Shown here one piece after another: positions 55,517-63,795 of a stretch of DNA of 64,000 nt. The stretch's first letter is position 1. The number at the start of each line of letters is the position of its first letter. The notes under the pieces were generated by a model, which ran no database searches, was not told where the DNA came from, and saw only the letters and a program-made list of their open reading frames with translations. Source of the DNA: Actinokineospora spheciospongiae (lineage in GTDB: Bacteria; Actinomycetota; Actinomycetes; Mycobacteriales; Pseudonocardiaceae); contig NZ_AYXG01000165.1 of assembly GCF_000564855.1 (NCBI RefSeq), positions 1-64,000 on the forward strand. The letters are read 5' to 3'. Both the position numbers and the translations under genes were made by a program.

Positions 55517-57103
55517 TCACCTCACAGGGAGGTCCAGGTGGGCGCCGCCGGTGTTGGTCAGGGTGACGCCGCTGCCGGGCTGGTTGGCGTCGACGAAGAG
55601 GGTGTCCTTGCCGTCCACCACGACCGACAGGCGGTGGCCGGGGTCCAGGTCGTAGGCGGTGGGCTGGAAGGCGAAGTCGGCCGCGCGGGGCTGGCCGGGG
55701 GCGGCGTTCGCCCAGGCGTGCGGGGCGTAGCCGATGATGCGGGCCTTGCCCAGGTGGTCGACGTCGAGGAGGTAGGCGATCAGGGTGCCCTTGGCCGCCG
55801 ACGGGGTGTGGGGCAGGTGCAGGGCGGCGGCGCCGCGGATGCGGGTCGTGGCCGTCCACGTGGGTTCGGCGGACCAGACCGCCGCGACGGTGCGGTCCAG
55901 GGCGCTGACGTCGATCGGGCTGGGTTCCAGGAGGAAGGTCTGGAGGGTGCCGGTGACCATGGCCTGCCCGCCGGAGACCGCGCTGTCGGTGTCGGTGGCG
56001 ATGGACTTCGACCAGGCGGGGCCGGTCGCGGTCGAGGTGGTCAGGGCGTTCTCGGTGAGCCGGTAGCGCCTGGGGGTGCCGAAGGCGGAGGCGGTGTCGG
56101 TGTACCTCTCGGTGCCGCGGGCCACCGGGCGCGGGGTGTACTGGAGGTTCGGTTCGGTCGTGATCGACCTGTCGGTGCCCGCCACGTACGCGTCCAGCCA
56201 GCGGTAGACCGGGTCGAGCACGCCGGTGGGCAGGCCCATCAGGGCGGGGATCTCCGGGGTGGCGTGGTCGCCGGGGCGGAACTCGACGCGCTTGGGGCCC
56301 CGGTAGGCGTTGTAGAAGTCGAGCATGGGGCCGGGCGGGAAGGCCGTCTCGCCCCAGGCCTGCTCGATGAGGATCGCCGGTTTGTTGGCGTTCAGCTCGG
56401 CCAGGTACGTCTTGGGTGAGCGGATCTCCGCCCACGCCACCAGGTCGGCGTAGTCGGCGTCGGACAGGGCCGGGTCGATGACCTGGCGCAGGCGCAGGTC
56501 GGTCTCGGCGCTGAGGCGCCCACCCGCCCGGCCGGAGTCGTGGAGCAGCTTCCCGGCCGAGGCGCTGCGCACGTCGTCGCGGGCGAAGGAGGCGGGCAGG
56601 TCGTACCAGCCGCTGAGGGCGGTCACGGCCTTGATGCGGCTGTCCTTGGCGGCGGCGAGGATGCCCATGCCCGCGCCGTAGGAAAGGCCGTAGACGCCGA
56701 TGCGCGTGGCGTCGGAGGCGGTGTTGGCCAGGGACCAGTCGAGAACGGTGCTGGTGTCGCGCACGTCGGTCGGGCTCGCCACGCCGACCTCGCCGCCGGA
56801 GTTCTTGAAGCCCCTGGTGACGTAGCTGACGACGGTGTAGCCCTTGTTCGCCAGGGTGAGCGCGGGGAGGGTGTTCTCGGTCCAGTCCATCGACCACGGG
56901 CTGATGAACACCACCAGCGGGTGCGGTCCGCTGCCCCACGGGCGCAGCACGAGCGCCTCCAGCGACACCCCGCCATCGACCGGGATCATCTGGATCTTCG
57001 CGTCGAAGCCGAGCGCGGACGCCGGACCCCCGGTGGGCACCGCGAAGGCCAGCCCGAGCACCGCCAGCGCCGCCACCGCGACCCGGACCAACCGTCCCCG
57101 CAC
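55517..57103 (-). CDS. Secreted CocE/NonD-type (X-Pro dipeptidyl-peptidase-like) hydrolase
   Basis: 528 residues. Signal peptide at 1-31 ([20 protein letters not shown], ending ASA). The alpha/beta-hydrolase part has [12 protein letters not shown] (nucleophile serine, about residue 145), an Asp near LLEQAWGE-type segment, and His in [11 protein letters not shown]. The C-terminal 180 residues form the jelly-roll typical of X-Pro peptidases and cocaine-esterase-like enzymes. Exported peptidase or esterase; substrate unknown. Confidence 0.85.
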   Translation of the reverse strand: MRGRLVRVAVAALAVLGLAFAVPTGGPASALGFDAKIQMIPVDGGVSLEALVLRPWGSGPHPLVVFISPWSMDWTENTLPALTLANKGYTVVSYVTRGFKNSGGEVGVASPTDVRDTSTVLDWSLANTASDATRIGVYGLSYGAGMGILAAAKDSRIKAVTALSGWYDLPASFARDDVRSASAGKLLHDSGRAGGRLSAETDLRLRQVIDPALSDADYADLVAWAEIRSPKTYLAELNANKPAILIEQAWGETAFPPGPMLDFYNAYRGPKRVEFRPGDHATPEIPALMGLPTGVLDPVYRWLDAYVAGTDRSITTEPNLQYTPRPVARGTERYTDTASAFGTPRRYRLTENALTTSTATGPAWSKSIATDTDSAVSGGQAMVTGTLQTFLLEPSPIDVSALDRTVAAVWSAEPTWTATTRIRGAAALHLPHTPSAAKGTLIAYLLDVDHLGKARIIGYAPHAWANAAPGQPRAADFAFQPTAYDLDPGHRLSVVVDGKDTLFVDANQPGSGVTLTNTGGAHLDLPVR

Positions 57104-57305
57104 AGGACCTCCCGAAACCGACGCACCATCGAGATAGTGTCATTATCTGGAATGTTCCGGTCCACGGTACCGGCCGGGTCGCCGGAATTCGAGACCGGGA
57201 ACCGCTCCGGTGTGGAGCCCGCGCCCCGGGTCCGCTGCGGCTGAGTGGAGTCTTGTCGGTGCGCCGGGGACGCGGGAGGGTGACCGGGGGAGGACGGAGG
57301 TCGCC

Positions 57306-58610
57306 GTGGAGACGGTCCGGGTCGCGTTCGAGGGGTTGCCGGGCGGGTCCGCGCCGTCGTCGTGGGGGCAGCGGGAGGTGTGGTGCATCGGCGGCCCCGG
57401 GACGGTGATCTCGTTGCGCGGGCTGGTCCCGCTGCCGCCCGGCACGACCGTCGACGACGGCGCCCGGGTGCTGCGGGACCTGGTGCGGCACGAGGCGATG
57501 CGCACCCGCTTCACCGTCGGCGCGGGCGGTTCGCTGGCCGAGCAGGCCGTGGCCGCCGAAGGTGAGGTGGAGATGGAGGTCGTGCCCGTCGTGGACGGGG
57601 ACGGGGAGGCGACCGCGCGCGGCGTCCTCGCCCGGTACGACGAGCGCGGGGTGGACTGCGTCAACGACTGGCCGATCCGCACCGCGATGGTGGTGGACGG
57701 CGGTGTGCTCACCCACGCGGTGGCGTTCTACAACCACCTGGCCATCGACCTCGGCGGCCTCGACCTGCTCCTGGCCCAGGTCGCCGGGAAGGACCCCGCG
57801 ACCGGGCGGACCCCGCGCGAACAGGCGCGGTGGCAGAACTCCCCCGCCGGGACCGCGCAGAGCGACCGGGCGCTGCGGCGCTGGCGCACCCTGCTGCGCG
57901 GGGCGCCCGCCCGCCGCTTCCCGCGCGGGCGCGGCGGTCCGGGGGTGGGCTACCGCAAGCTGCTGCACACCTCCCCCGCCGCCGCGCTGGGGGCGGCCGT
58001 GCTGGCCGAGAACACCGGGCAGGGCACGGGCAACGTGCTGCTGGCGGCGTACGCGGTGGCGGTGGCCCGGCTGACCGGGGTGGCGACGGCGGTGGTGCGG
58101 CTGGTGGTGCACAACCGGTTCCGCCCGGACCTGGCCGGGTCGGTCGGCGCGGTGAGCCAGTTCGGCCTGTGCGCCATCGACACCGGCGCCGACTTCCGCG
58201 CGGTGGTCGGCAACGCCTGGCGGGCCTCGCTGCACGCGTACAAGAACGCCTACCACGACCCGGTGCAACGGTTGGCGCTGCTGGATTCGGTGTCCGCCGA
58301 ACGCGGTGAGCAGGTGCACACCGACGTGCTGTTCAACGACCGCAGGCGCGTCCGGGACACCCCGGCCACCGCCTCCGCCGAGGAGGTCCGGGCGGCCCTC
58401 GGGCGGGCGACGGCGCAGTGGGAGCCCTGGCCGTTCCCGGCGCCTCCCGGGGAAACGCTGTACCTGCACGTGGACGACACCGACGCGGGCACGGTGTTCA
58501 CCGTGTGCGGCGACACCGACCACCTGAGCCCGGAGGAACTGCTGGAACTGCCGGTCATCATGGAGACGGTGATCGCCGAGGCCGCGATCGGGGTGCTCAG
58601 GACCTGTTGA
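57306..58610 (+). CDS. Free-standing condensation-domain protein (converging gene)
   Basis: 434 residues with the fold marks of NRPS condensation domains: WGQREVW near the start, the active-site loop at Y142-N143-H144-LAI-D148 (NHxxxD instead of HHxxxD, keeping the second histidine and aspartate), and a C-terminal TLYLHVDDTDAGTVFTVCGDTDHLS similar to that of its neighbour at 58795. It has no adenylation or carrier domain. GGAGG supports GTG 57306. It would join an acyl or aminoacyl group from a carrier protein to an amine or alcohol. Converges on the biosynthetic operon. Confidence 0.83.
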   Translation: METVRVAFEGLPGGSAPSSWGQREVWCIGGPGTVISLRGLVPLPPGTTVDDGARVLRDLVRHEAMRTRFTVGAGGSLAEQAVAAEGEVEMEVVPVVDGDGEATARGVLARYDERGVDCVNDWPIRTAMVVDGGVLTHAVAFYNHLAIDLGGLDLLLAQVAGKDPATGRTPREQARWQNSPAGTAQSDRALRRWRTLLRGAPARRFPRGRGGPGVGYRKLLHTSPAAALGAAVLAENTGQGTGNVLLAAYAVAVARLTGVATAVVRLVVHNRFRPDLAGSVGAVSQFGLCAIDTGADFRAVVGNAWRASLHAYKNAYHDPVQRLALLDSVSAERGEQVHTDVLFNDRRRVRDTPATASAEEVRAALGRATAQWEPWPFPAPPGETLYLHVDDTDAGTVFTVCGDTDHLSPEELLELPVIMETVIAEAAIGVLRTC

Positions 58611-58620
58611 GCGGCCGGGT

Positions 58621-58653
58621 GTTGTGGGGGCGGGCGGGGCACGCCCCCACAAC
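58621..58653. terminator. Bidirectional terminator between the condensation genes
   Basis: GTTGTGGGGGCG-GGCGGGGCA-CGCCCCCACAAC, a perfect 12-bp stem. It follows the stop at 58610 by ten bases, and the second micro-ORF of the opposite operon by 41. Confidence 0.75.
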
Positions 58654-58694
58654 CGGTGTCGACGGGCCGGGCCTGCGCCCGGCGCTCGCCTGAC

Positions 58695-58712
58695 TCACTT
58701 GATCTCGATCAT
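58695..58712 (-). CDS. Micro-ORF MIEIK, copy 2
   Basis: ATGATCGAGATCAAGTGA on the minus strand, preceded by GGGAGGTG six bases before the ATG. Identical at every base to copy 1 at 58781-58798, while the sequence before it has diverged. Last translated element of the leftward operon, before the terminator at 58621. An 18-base gene is at the limit of what is known (the biarylitide precursor bytA is also 18 bases), so I hold this as a candidate only. Confidence 0.4.
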   Translation of the reverse strand: MIEIK

Positions 58713-58780
58713 GTGCGCACCTCCCGGGGATCTGGCCCGCGTGCTCGGCGGGGACGGTGGGTTCGGCCCGCGCGGCGGGG

Positions 58781-58798
58781 TCACTTGATCTCGATCAT
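58781..58798 (-). CDS. Micro-ORF MIEIK, copy 1, coupled to the condensation gene
   Basis: ATGATCGAGATCAAGTGA with GAGGAGGTG six bases upstream. Its ATG overlaps the stop of the condensation gene at 58795 (ATGA), the same coupling used by most genes in this operon. Possible roles: minimal precursor peptide, regulatory leader peptide, or a chance ORF in a duplicated 3' end. Confidence 0.45.
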   Translation of the reverse strand: MIEIK

Positions 58799-60228
58799 GC
58801 GGACACCTCCTCGGGTGCCTGGCCGGGGTGCTCGGCGGGGGTGGCGGGAACGCCCGTGCGGGCTCCCGGGTCGGTGTGGGCCTGCACGGCGGCGGCCTCG
58901 ATCGCGCGCACCACGGCCTCGGTGTCGGCGGCGGTGAAGTACCGGGTGTCCACCGACAGCGCGAAGTCGACGACCACCTCCCCGGTGACCGGGTCGACCG
59001 GGTCGTCGAGGTGCAGGTACAGCTTCTGCCTCGGCATCCCCGGCTCGTCCTCCCAGTGGACCTCCGACCGCGCCAGGGCGGCGGCGATCTGCTCCGGGGT
59101 GGGGTCGGGGGCGTCCTCGGCGACGCGGTCGGCGGCGCGGCGGTCGTTGTAGAAGCAGGAGTAGTCGAACGGGGTGCCCAGCTCGCCGTTGACCCGGGCC
59201 AGGACCTCGTCCTGGTGGTTGGGGTCGTAGTAGGCGTGCTTGTAGGCGTTCATCGTGCTGCGCGCCGCCCTGGCGACCGCCTCGGCCACGGTGGTGTCGC
59301 CGACGTCGATCAGGTACGGGCTGATCTGGACCAGGGTGCTCACCGACCGGGCGAAGCCGGGGCGGAAGCGGTTGCCGACCATGAGCATCGCCAGCACCGG
59401 GTTGGACCCGGTGACCCGGGCCAGGCCGACCGCGAAGCAGGCCAGCAGCACCGCCGACGTGCTCACCCCGGAGCGGCGGGCCACCGCGTCCACGGCGAGC
59501 CGGGTGGCGGGCGAGCGGTAGCGGACCATCCGGTACGGGCGCGGGTCGGTGTGCCGGGGTGGGCCGAACCGGCTCACCGGGGCGGTGCGCAGCACCCGCT
59601 CGAAGTGGCGCAGCGCGGCAGCGGACTGGCGCAGCGCGGCGGGTCGCTGTTGTTGCGCGGCCTGCTCCAGCGGCGGCATGGCGTCGAGGTCGGGGCCTTC
59701 CCCGGTGGCGGGGTCGCGGGCGGCCATGTCGGCGATGAGCGCGGCGAGGCCACCGGCGTCCATGGACAGGTGCAGGTAGACCGCGACCATGTGGGTCAGC
59801 TCGGTGCCGACGCGGACCACGCCCATCCGCACCGGCCACTCGTGTTCGTAGTCGAACGGGACGGCGGCGTAGCGCTCCTCCAGGGCGGCGGCGACCTCGG
59901 CCGGGTCGGCGCTGCCCGCGTCGACGACCTCCAGTGGCACCTCGCCCTCCGCCGAGCAGACCTGGAGCGGGTCGGCGCCCGCGCGCAGGGCCAGCCGGGT
60001 GCGCAGCGCCGGGTGCCTGCGCATGACGTAGGCCAGCAGGTCGGTGAGGTCGGCCACGGTGAGCCCGAGGCCCGCGATCGAGGTGGACCCGCCCATGGTC
60101 CGCGACTCGCCGGACCCGGCGATGGCCTGCCAGATGCCGATCTGCCCCCAGGTCAGCGGTCCGGTGCCCGCGCCGTCGCCGCGGAACGGCACCGGCACCC
60201 GCTCCACCACCGGGAGTGTCGTCCTCAC
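58795..60228 (-). CDS. Free-standing condensation-domain protein (operon gene)
   Basis: 477 residues. Condensation-domain marks: LTWGQIGIWQ near the start, Y151-L152-H153-LSM-D157 in the active-site loop (again lacking the first histidine of HHxxxD), FRPGFARSVSTLVQ and the C-terminal LYLHLDDPVDPVTGEVVVDF. It is a paralogue of the gene at 57306. GTG 60228 overlaps the E1 beta stop (GTGA), so I prefer it to GTG 60237. It probably condenses a carrier-bound acyl unit with an amine. Confidence 0.83.
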   Translation of the reverse strand: MRTTLPVVERVPVPFRGDGAGTGPLTWGQIGIWQAIAGSGESRTMGGSTSIAGLGLTVADLTDLLAYVMRRHPALRTRLALRAGADPLQVCSAEGEVPLEVVDAGSADPAEVAAALEERYAAVPFDYEHEWPVRMGVVRVGTELTHMVAVYLHLSMDAGGLAALIADMAARDPATGEGPDLDAMPPLEQAAQQQRPAALRQSAAALRHFERVLRTAPVSRFGPPRHTDPRPYRMVRYRSPATRLAVDAVARRSGVSTSAVLLACFAVGLARVTGSNPVLAMLMVGNRFRPGFARSVSTLVQISPYLIDVGDTTVAEAVARAARSTMNAYKHAYYDPNHQDEVLARVNGELGTPFDYSCFYNDRRAADRVAEDAPDPTPEQIAAALARSEVHWEDEPGMPRQKLYLHLDDPVDPVTGEVVVDFALSVDTRYFTAADTEAVVRAIEAAAVQAHTDPGARTGVPATPAEHPGQAPEEVSA

Positions 60229-61208
60229 GCGCCCCACCCCGATTCCTTGAGCACCGAGCGGACGGCGTCGGCGATCTGCTCGCGGGTCGGCTGCAACACC
60301 GCGTCCAGTTCGGGGGCGGCGCCCACGACCGCGCCGTCGGGTCTGCTCACCCGCTTCGGCGGCACCCGCAGCGGCAGCTCCTCCGCGGCGGTGGCCAGGA
60401 CCTCCGCGCCCAGGCCGGAGAAGCGGTTGGTGTCGTCGGCGACGACCAGGCGCCCGGTGCGCCCGACCGACTCGGCCAGCAGGTCCCAGTCGAACGGGTA
60501 CACCGTGCGCGGGTCGAACACCTCCACCGAGATGTCCCCGGCGAGGTCGTCGGCGACCGCGATCGCCTCGTGCACCAGGTGCCCGGTGGCCACCAGGGTG
60601 ACGTCGGTGCCCGCGCGGTGGATGCGGCCCTTCCCCAGCGGGACCGGGACCAGGTCGGCGTGGTCGACGTCCTCGCGGACACCCAGGCAGGCCAGCGGGC
60701 CGATCACCACCACCGGGTCGTCGTCGCGGATCGCGGTGGTGAGCAGGCCGTAGGCGTCGGTGGGGGTGGCCGGGAGGACCGTCTTGACGCCCATGTGCGC
60801 GAACAGGCTGTAGGGCTGGTCGGAGTGCTGGGCGCCCCAGCCGGGCCGGTGCCCGCCCGCGGGCATCAGGTAGGTGACCGGGACGCTGCGCTGCCCGCCG
60901 CTCATGAGCAGGAACTTGTTGGCCTGGTTGGTGATCTGCTCGAACACCAGCAGCAGCAGGAACGGGATCTGGAACTCCACCACCGGGCGCCGACCGGCCA
61001 GCGCGGCGCCGGTGGCGAAGTTGGTGAAGCCCTGCTCCGACAGCGGCATCTCCAGCACCCGGTCGGCGCCGAAGCGGTCCAGGAAGCCGGAGGTGGTGTT
61101 GGTGAGGGCGAAGTTCATGTCCTCGCCCAGCACGAACACCGACTCGTCGCGGTCCATCTCGTCGCGGAGCGCGCGGTGCAGGGCCTTGAGGTACGACAGC
61201 TTGGGCAC
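60225..61208 (-). CDS. 2-oxoacid dehydrogenase E1 beta-type (transketolase beta) subunit
   Basis: 327 residues: VFVLGEDMNFALTNTTSGFLDRFG, LEMPLSEQGFTNFATGAALAGRRPVVE, and the C-terminal transketolase domain (VEVFDPRTVYPFDWDLLAESV). Pairs with the E1 alpha gene 24 bases upstream; ribosome site GGGGAGGAG. No E2 or E3 gene is present, so the thiamine-bound acyl or glycolyl unit is perhaps passed to a carrier protein, as in quinocarcin-type pathways (QncN/QncL). That is inference. Confidence 0.85.
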   Translation of the reverse strand: MPKLSYLKALHRALRDEMDRDESVFVLGEDMNFALTNTTSGFLDRFGADRVLEMPLSEQGFTNFATGAALAGRRPVVEFQIPFLLLLVFEQITNQANKFLLMSGGQRSVPVTYLMPAGGHRPGWGAQHSDQPYSLFAHMGVKTVLPATPTDAYGLLTTAIRDDDPVVVIGPLACLGVREDVDHADLVPVPLGKGRIHRAGTDVTLVATGHLVHEAIAVADDLAGDISVEVFDPRTVYPFDWDLLAESVGRTGRLVVADDTNRFSGLGAEVLATAAEELPLRVPPKRVSRPDGAVVGAAPELDAVLQPTREQIADAVRSVLKESGWGA

Positions 61209-61232
61209 GGCGTCACTCCTCCCCGGCGGGGC

Positions 61233-62246
61233 TCATCGGGCGGACCCGGGGCGCGGGCGGAGTCCGTCGGCGTGCAGGTGGTCGGTGGCGGTGGCCGGGT
61301 CGGGGTACGGGCTCGCCACGGCGAACCGGACCACCTCGTCGAGCCGCGCCTCCACCTCGGCGTCGACGCGGGCGCGCTCGTCCTCGGCGACCCGGGCAGC
61401 CTGGATCAGCAGCGGGTCCCTGCCCAGCCACGAGTCCACTTCAGATTGTTCGCGGTACCTGAGCCGGGTTTTCAGCTCGAACGTGTGGTGCCCGTGGTAG
61501 CGGTAGGTACGCATCTCCAGCAGCGAGGGACCACCGCCGGACCTGGCGCGGACCACCGCCTCGCGCACGGCGGCGTACACGGTTTCCGCGTCCTGACCAT
61601 CCACGGAGGACGAGGGGATGCCGAACGCCTCGCCGCGGCCGACGACCGTGCCCGCGATGGCGGCCCCGGCGGGCAGGGTGGTGGCGTAGCCGTTGTTCTC
61701 GCACACGTAGACGACCGGCAGCCGCCACAGGGCGGCGAGGTTGAAGCCCTCCAGCAGCGCGCCCTGGCTGACCGCGCCGTCGCCGAAGAAGCTCAGCACC
61801 ACGCGCGGGGAACCCGCCGTGGCCGCCGCCCAGCCGATGCCCGCGGCGATGGCGGCGCCGTGGCCGACGGTGCCGGTGGCGTTGAAGACGTTCGCGGAGA
61901 AGTCCGAGGGGTGGAACGACCCGCCCCGGCCGCGGTCGATCCCGGTGGCGCGGCCCGCCAGCTCGGCCATGAGCCGGGCCGGGTCGCAGCCCTTGGCCAG
62001 CAGGTGTCCGTGGCCGCGGTGGCTGGAGAGCACGACGTCGTCGGCGTCGAGGGTGGCGACGGCACCGGCGGCGACGGCTTCCTGCCCGATGCAGGGGTGG
62101 ATGCCACTGCGGATCTCCCCCGCCTTGACCAACTCGACCGCGCGTTCCTCGAAGCGGCGGATGAACCGGATCGTCCGGTAGAGCGCCGCGCTGTCCGGCA
62201 CCGCGCTGTCGGCCTCGGTGGCGGGCACCTCGTCGAGGACGCTCAC
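61233..62246 (-). CDS. 2-oxoacid dehydrogenase E1 alpha-type subunit
   Basis: 337 residues: IRSGIHPCIGQEAVAAGA, SSHRGHGHLLAKG, the thiamine-diphosphate motif starting FFGDGAVSQGALLEGFN and ending ENNGYA, and RTYRYHGHHTFE. GTG 62246 overlaps the stop of the ligase gene (GTGA). With E1 beta it makes an alpha2beta2 TPP enzyme of the pyruvate, acetoin or branched-chain type. Confidence 0.87.
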   Translation of the reverse strand: MSVLDEVPATEADSAVPDSAALYRTIRFIRRFEERAVELVKAGEIRSGIHPCIGQEAVAAGAVATLDADDVVLSSHRGHGHLLAKGCDPARLMAELAGRATGIDRGRGGSFHPSDFSANVFNATGTVGHGAAIAAGIGWAAATAGSPRVVLSFFGDGAVSQGALLEGFNLAALWRLPVVYVCENNGYATTLPAGAAIAGTVVGRGEAFGIPSSSVDGQDAETVYAAVREAVVRARSGGGPSLLEMRTYRYHGHHTFELKTRLRYREQSEVDSWLGRDPLLIQAARVAEDERARVDAEVEARLDEVVRFAVASPYPDPATATDHLHADGLRPRPGSAR

Positions 62247-63145
62247 GTGGTCGCCTCCAGCACGGCCGCCGCATCGTCGCCGTGCGCGTGGATCAACGCC
62301 ATGGCCAGCCGTTCCAGGCCGAAGGCCAGGCACGCCGTGTGCGCGGGGGCAGCGTCGGCGGTCAGGTCGAAGGCGACGCCGAAGTGGTCCTTGTGGTGGT
62401 TCGCCGACGCCACCGCCTGCACCACGCCGTCGGCCACCGGGACCTTCAGCTCGAACTTGAGTTCCTGGAGGCGTTGCGCGGCCTGGAAGACCTTCTTGCC
62501 CGGCCCGAAGAACGGGTCGTCGGCGGCCTCGACCACCGGCGCCAGCCCCAGGTCGGTGAACCACCGGCCGACCCGGTCGAGCCAGTCCGCCCGCCAACGC
62601 AGGCAGTGCTCCTCGGCCCCGGCGGTGACCAGCTCCAGCATCCGGAACGAGCGCAGCCGCCCGGCCTCGCCGGTGGCCTCGTCGCGGAAGCAGGTGGCCT
62701 GCACGGTGACCCTGGCCGGGGTGTCGACGGCGGTCCCCGCGAGCGCGGCGTAGACCGGGTAGCAGGCGGCGGGCAGCAGCACCAGGTCCCGGATCTCCTG
62801 CTGGGCGTGCCAGTCGCCGCCCGTACCGACCAGCGGGCGGAGCCGGGCCCAGCCCGACGCGGTGCCCCGGTAGCCGTGCACGGTGCCGAGCAGTTGCGGG
62901 AACGCCTCGACGTAGCCCGCGCGCTCGATGGTGGCCCGGGAGATCACCGGCGGGACGACCAGCCGCTGGAACGGCTCGGTCGCGGCCAGCCGGGCCACCC
63001 CGGCGCGCAGCGCGTCGACCACCCGCTCGAACGCCTCCGGGTAGAGGAAGACCCCGGGGACGGCGGTGGGGATCGGCAGACCGCTCTCCGGAACCCGGGG
63101 CGGCACGGGGGCGGTGGGGTTCGCGCTGGGGATGGTGCTGGTCAT
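62243..63145 (-). CDS. Class II aaRS-like amino acid:[carrier protein] ligase
   Basis: 300 residues, a truncated seryl-tRNA-synthetase-like catalytic core without a tRNA-binding arm. VQATCFRDEATGEAGRLRSF with FRMLELV holds motif 2 and the first two zinc ligands (Cys, Glu); HTACLAFGLERLAMAL holds the third ligand Cys and motif 3 (GLERL). This matches enzymes that adenylate a small amino acid and load it on a phosphopantetheinyl carrier protein. The PPTase gene next to it (ATGA overlap) fits. Confidence 0.85.
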   Translation of the reverse strand: MTSTIPSANPTAPVPPRVPESGLPIPTAVPGVFLYPEAFERVVDALRAGVARLAATEPFQRLVVPPVISRATIERAGYVEAFPQLLGTVHGYRGTASGWARLRPLVGTGGDWHAQQEIRDLVLLPAACYPVYAALAGTAVDTPARVTVQATCFRDEATGEAGRLRSFRMLELVTAGAEEHCLRWRADWLDRVGRWFTDLGLAPVVEAADDPFFGPGKKVFQAAQRLQELKFELKVPVADGVVQAVASANHHKDHFGVAFDLTADAAPAHTACLAFGLERLAMALIHAHGDDAAAVLEATT

Positions 63146-63795
63146 GGGGTCTCCCGTTCGTGCCATCGGTGTGCGCGCACCCGGTACGGCGCCGCGCCCC
63201 CGACGGCGACGGCGGCGGCGAAGCCCGCGGGTGCGGTGAGGTCGCGGACCCGGTACCGGCCCCCGTCCGCCTCCCCGACCACGTCCCGGTCGAGCACCGG
63301 ACGGCGCAGGCCGGGGAACAGCCGCCCACCCGAGGCCTTGACGCAGGCCTCCTTGCGGGTGAGCAGGCGAGTGAGCAGGGCGGGGCGTTCGGCCGCGGCG
63401 GCGGCGCGCACCCGGTGCGCCTCCTCGGCGGCGAAGAACCTCTCGGCGGTGCGGACCGCGTCGGTGTGCAGCAGGCGTTGCAGGTCCACGCCGAGCGGCC
63501 GGTCGCGGGTGAGCGCCACCATGGCGACCCCGGCGGAGCGGGACAGGCTCACGCTGACCCCCGGCACCTCCGGTTTGCCGTGCGCGCCGATCCGCCAGCG
63601 CACCTCGGCCGGGGCCAGGCCCAGGCGCCTGCCGACGACGGCCCGCGCGGCGCCGTGCGCGGCGACGAACTCCCGGCGGTGCGGCCGGTCCAGCGCCGCG
63701 GCCCGGCGCCGCTCCTCGGGGTCGAGCACGCCCTCCAGCCGGTCCAGGACGGCGTCGGGGAGGTCGGGGACGAGCCAGACGTGCACGCTGGTCAT
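63142..63795 (-). CDS. 4'-phosphopantetheinyl transferase (Sfp type)
   Basis: 217 residues: RWRIGAHGKPEVPGVSVSLSRSAG split into the P1/P1a region, RPLGVDLQ (the P2 motif, usually GVDxE; here the glutamate is glutamine), and the P3 motif LLTRKEACVKASG. Activates carrier proteins from CoA. It overlaps the partial gene upstream (ATGA) and the ligase gene downstream. Confidence 0.88.
   Translation of the reverse strand: MTSVHVWLVPDLPDAVLDRLEGVLDPEERRRAAALDRPHRREFVAAHGAARAVVGRRLGLAPAEVRWRIGAHGKPEVPGVSVSLSRSAGVAMVALTRDRPLGVDLQRLLHTDAVRTAERFFAAEEAHRVRAAAAAERPALLTRLLTRKEACVKASGGRLFPGLRRPVLDRDVVGEADGGRYRVRDLTAPAGFAAAVAVGGAAPYRVRAHRWHERETP

Larger units (their letters stand above)
58695..58839 (-). 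repeat. Tandem duplication of the operon 3' end
   Basis: Two direct copies, 58781-58839 and 58695-58752, period 86 bases. Each runs from CCCGCCGAGCAC through GGCCAG and GAGGTG to the MIEIK stop. The part before the ATG is about 75-80 % identical with one indel, so the reading frame of the condensation protein is not kept in copy 2. The ribosome site and the 18-base ORF are kept. Confidence 0.75.

Noticed and set aside
55440-58652. A 1070-codon minus-strand open frame over the CocE hydrolase and the condensation gene
   Set aside because: Proline/arginine/glycine-rich translation with no recognisable domain; it is the out-of-frame shadow of genes at 55517 and 57306.
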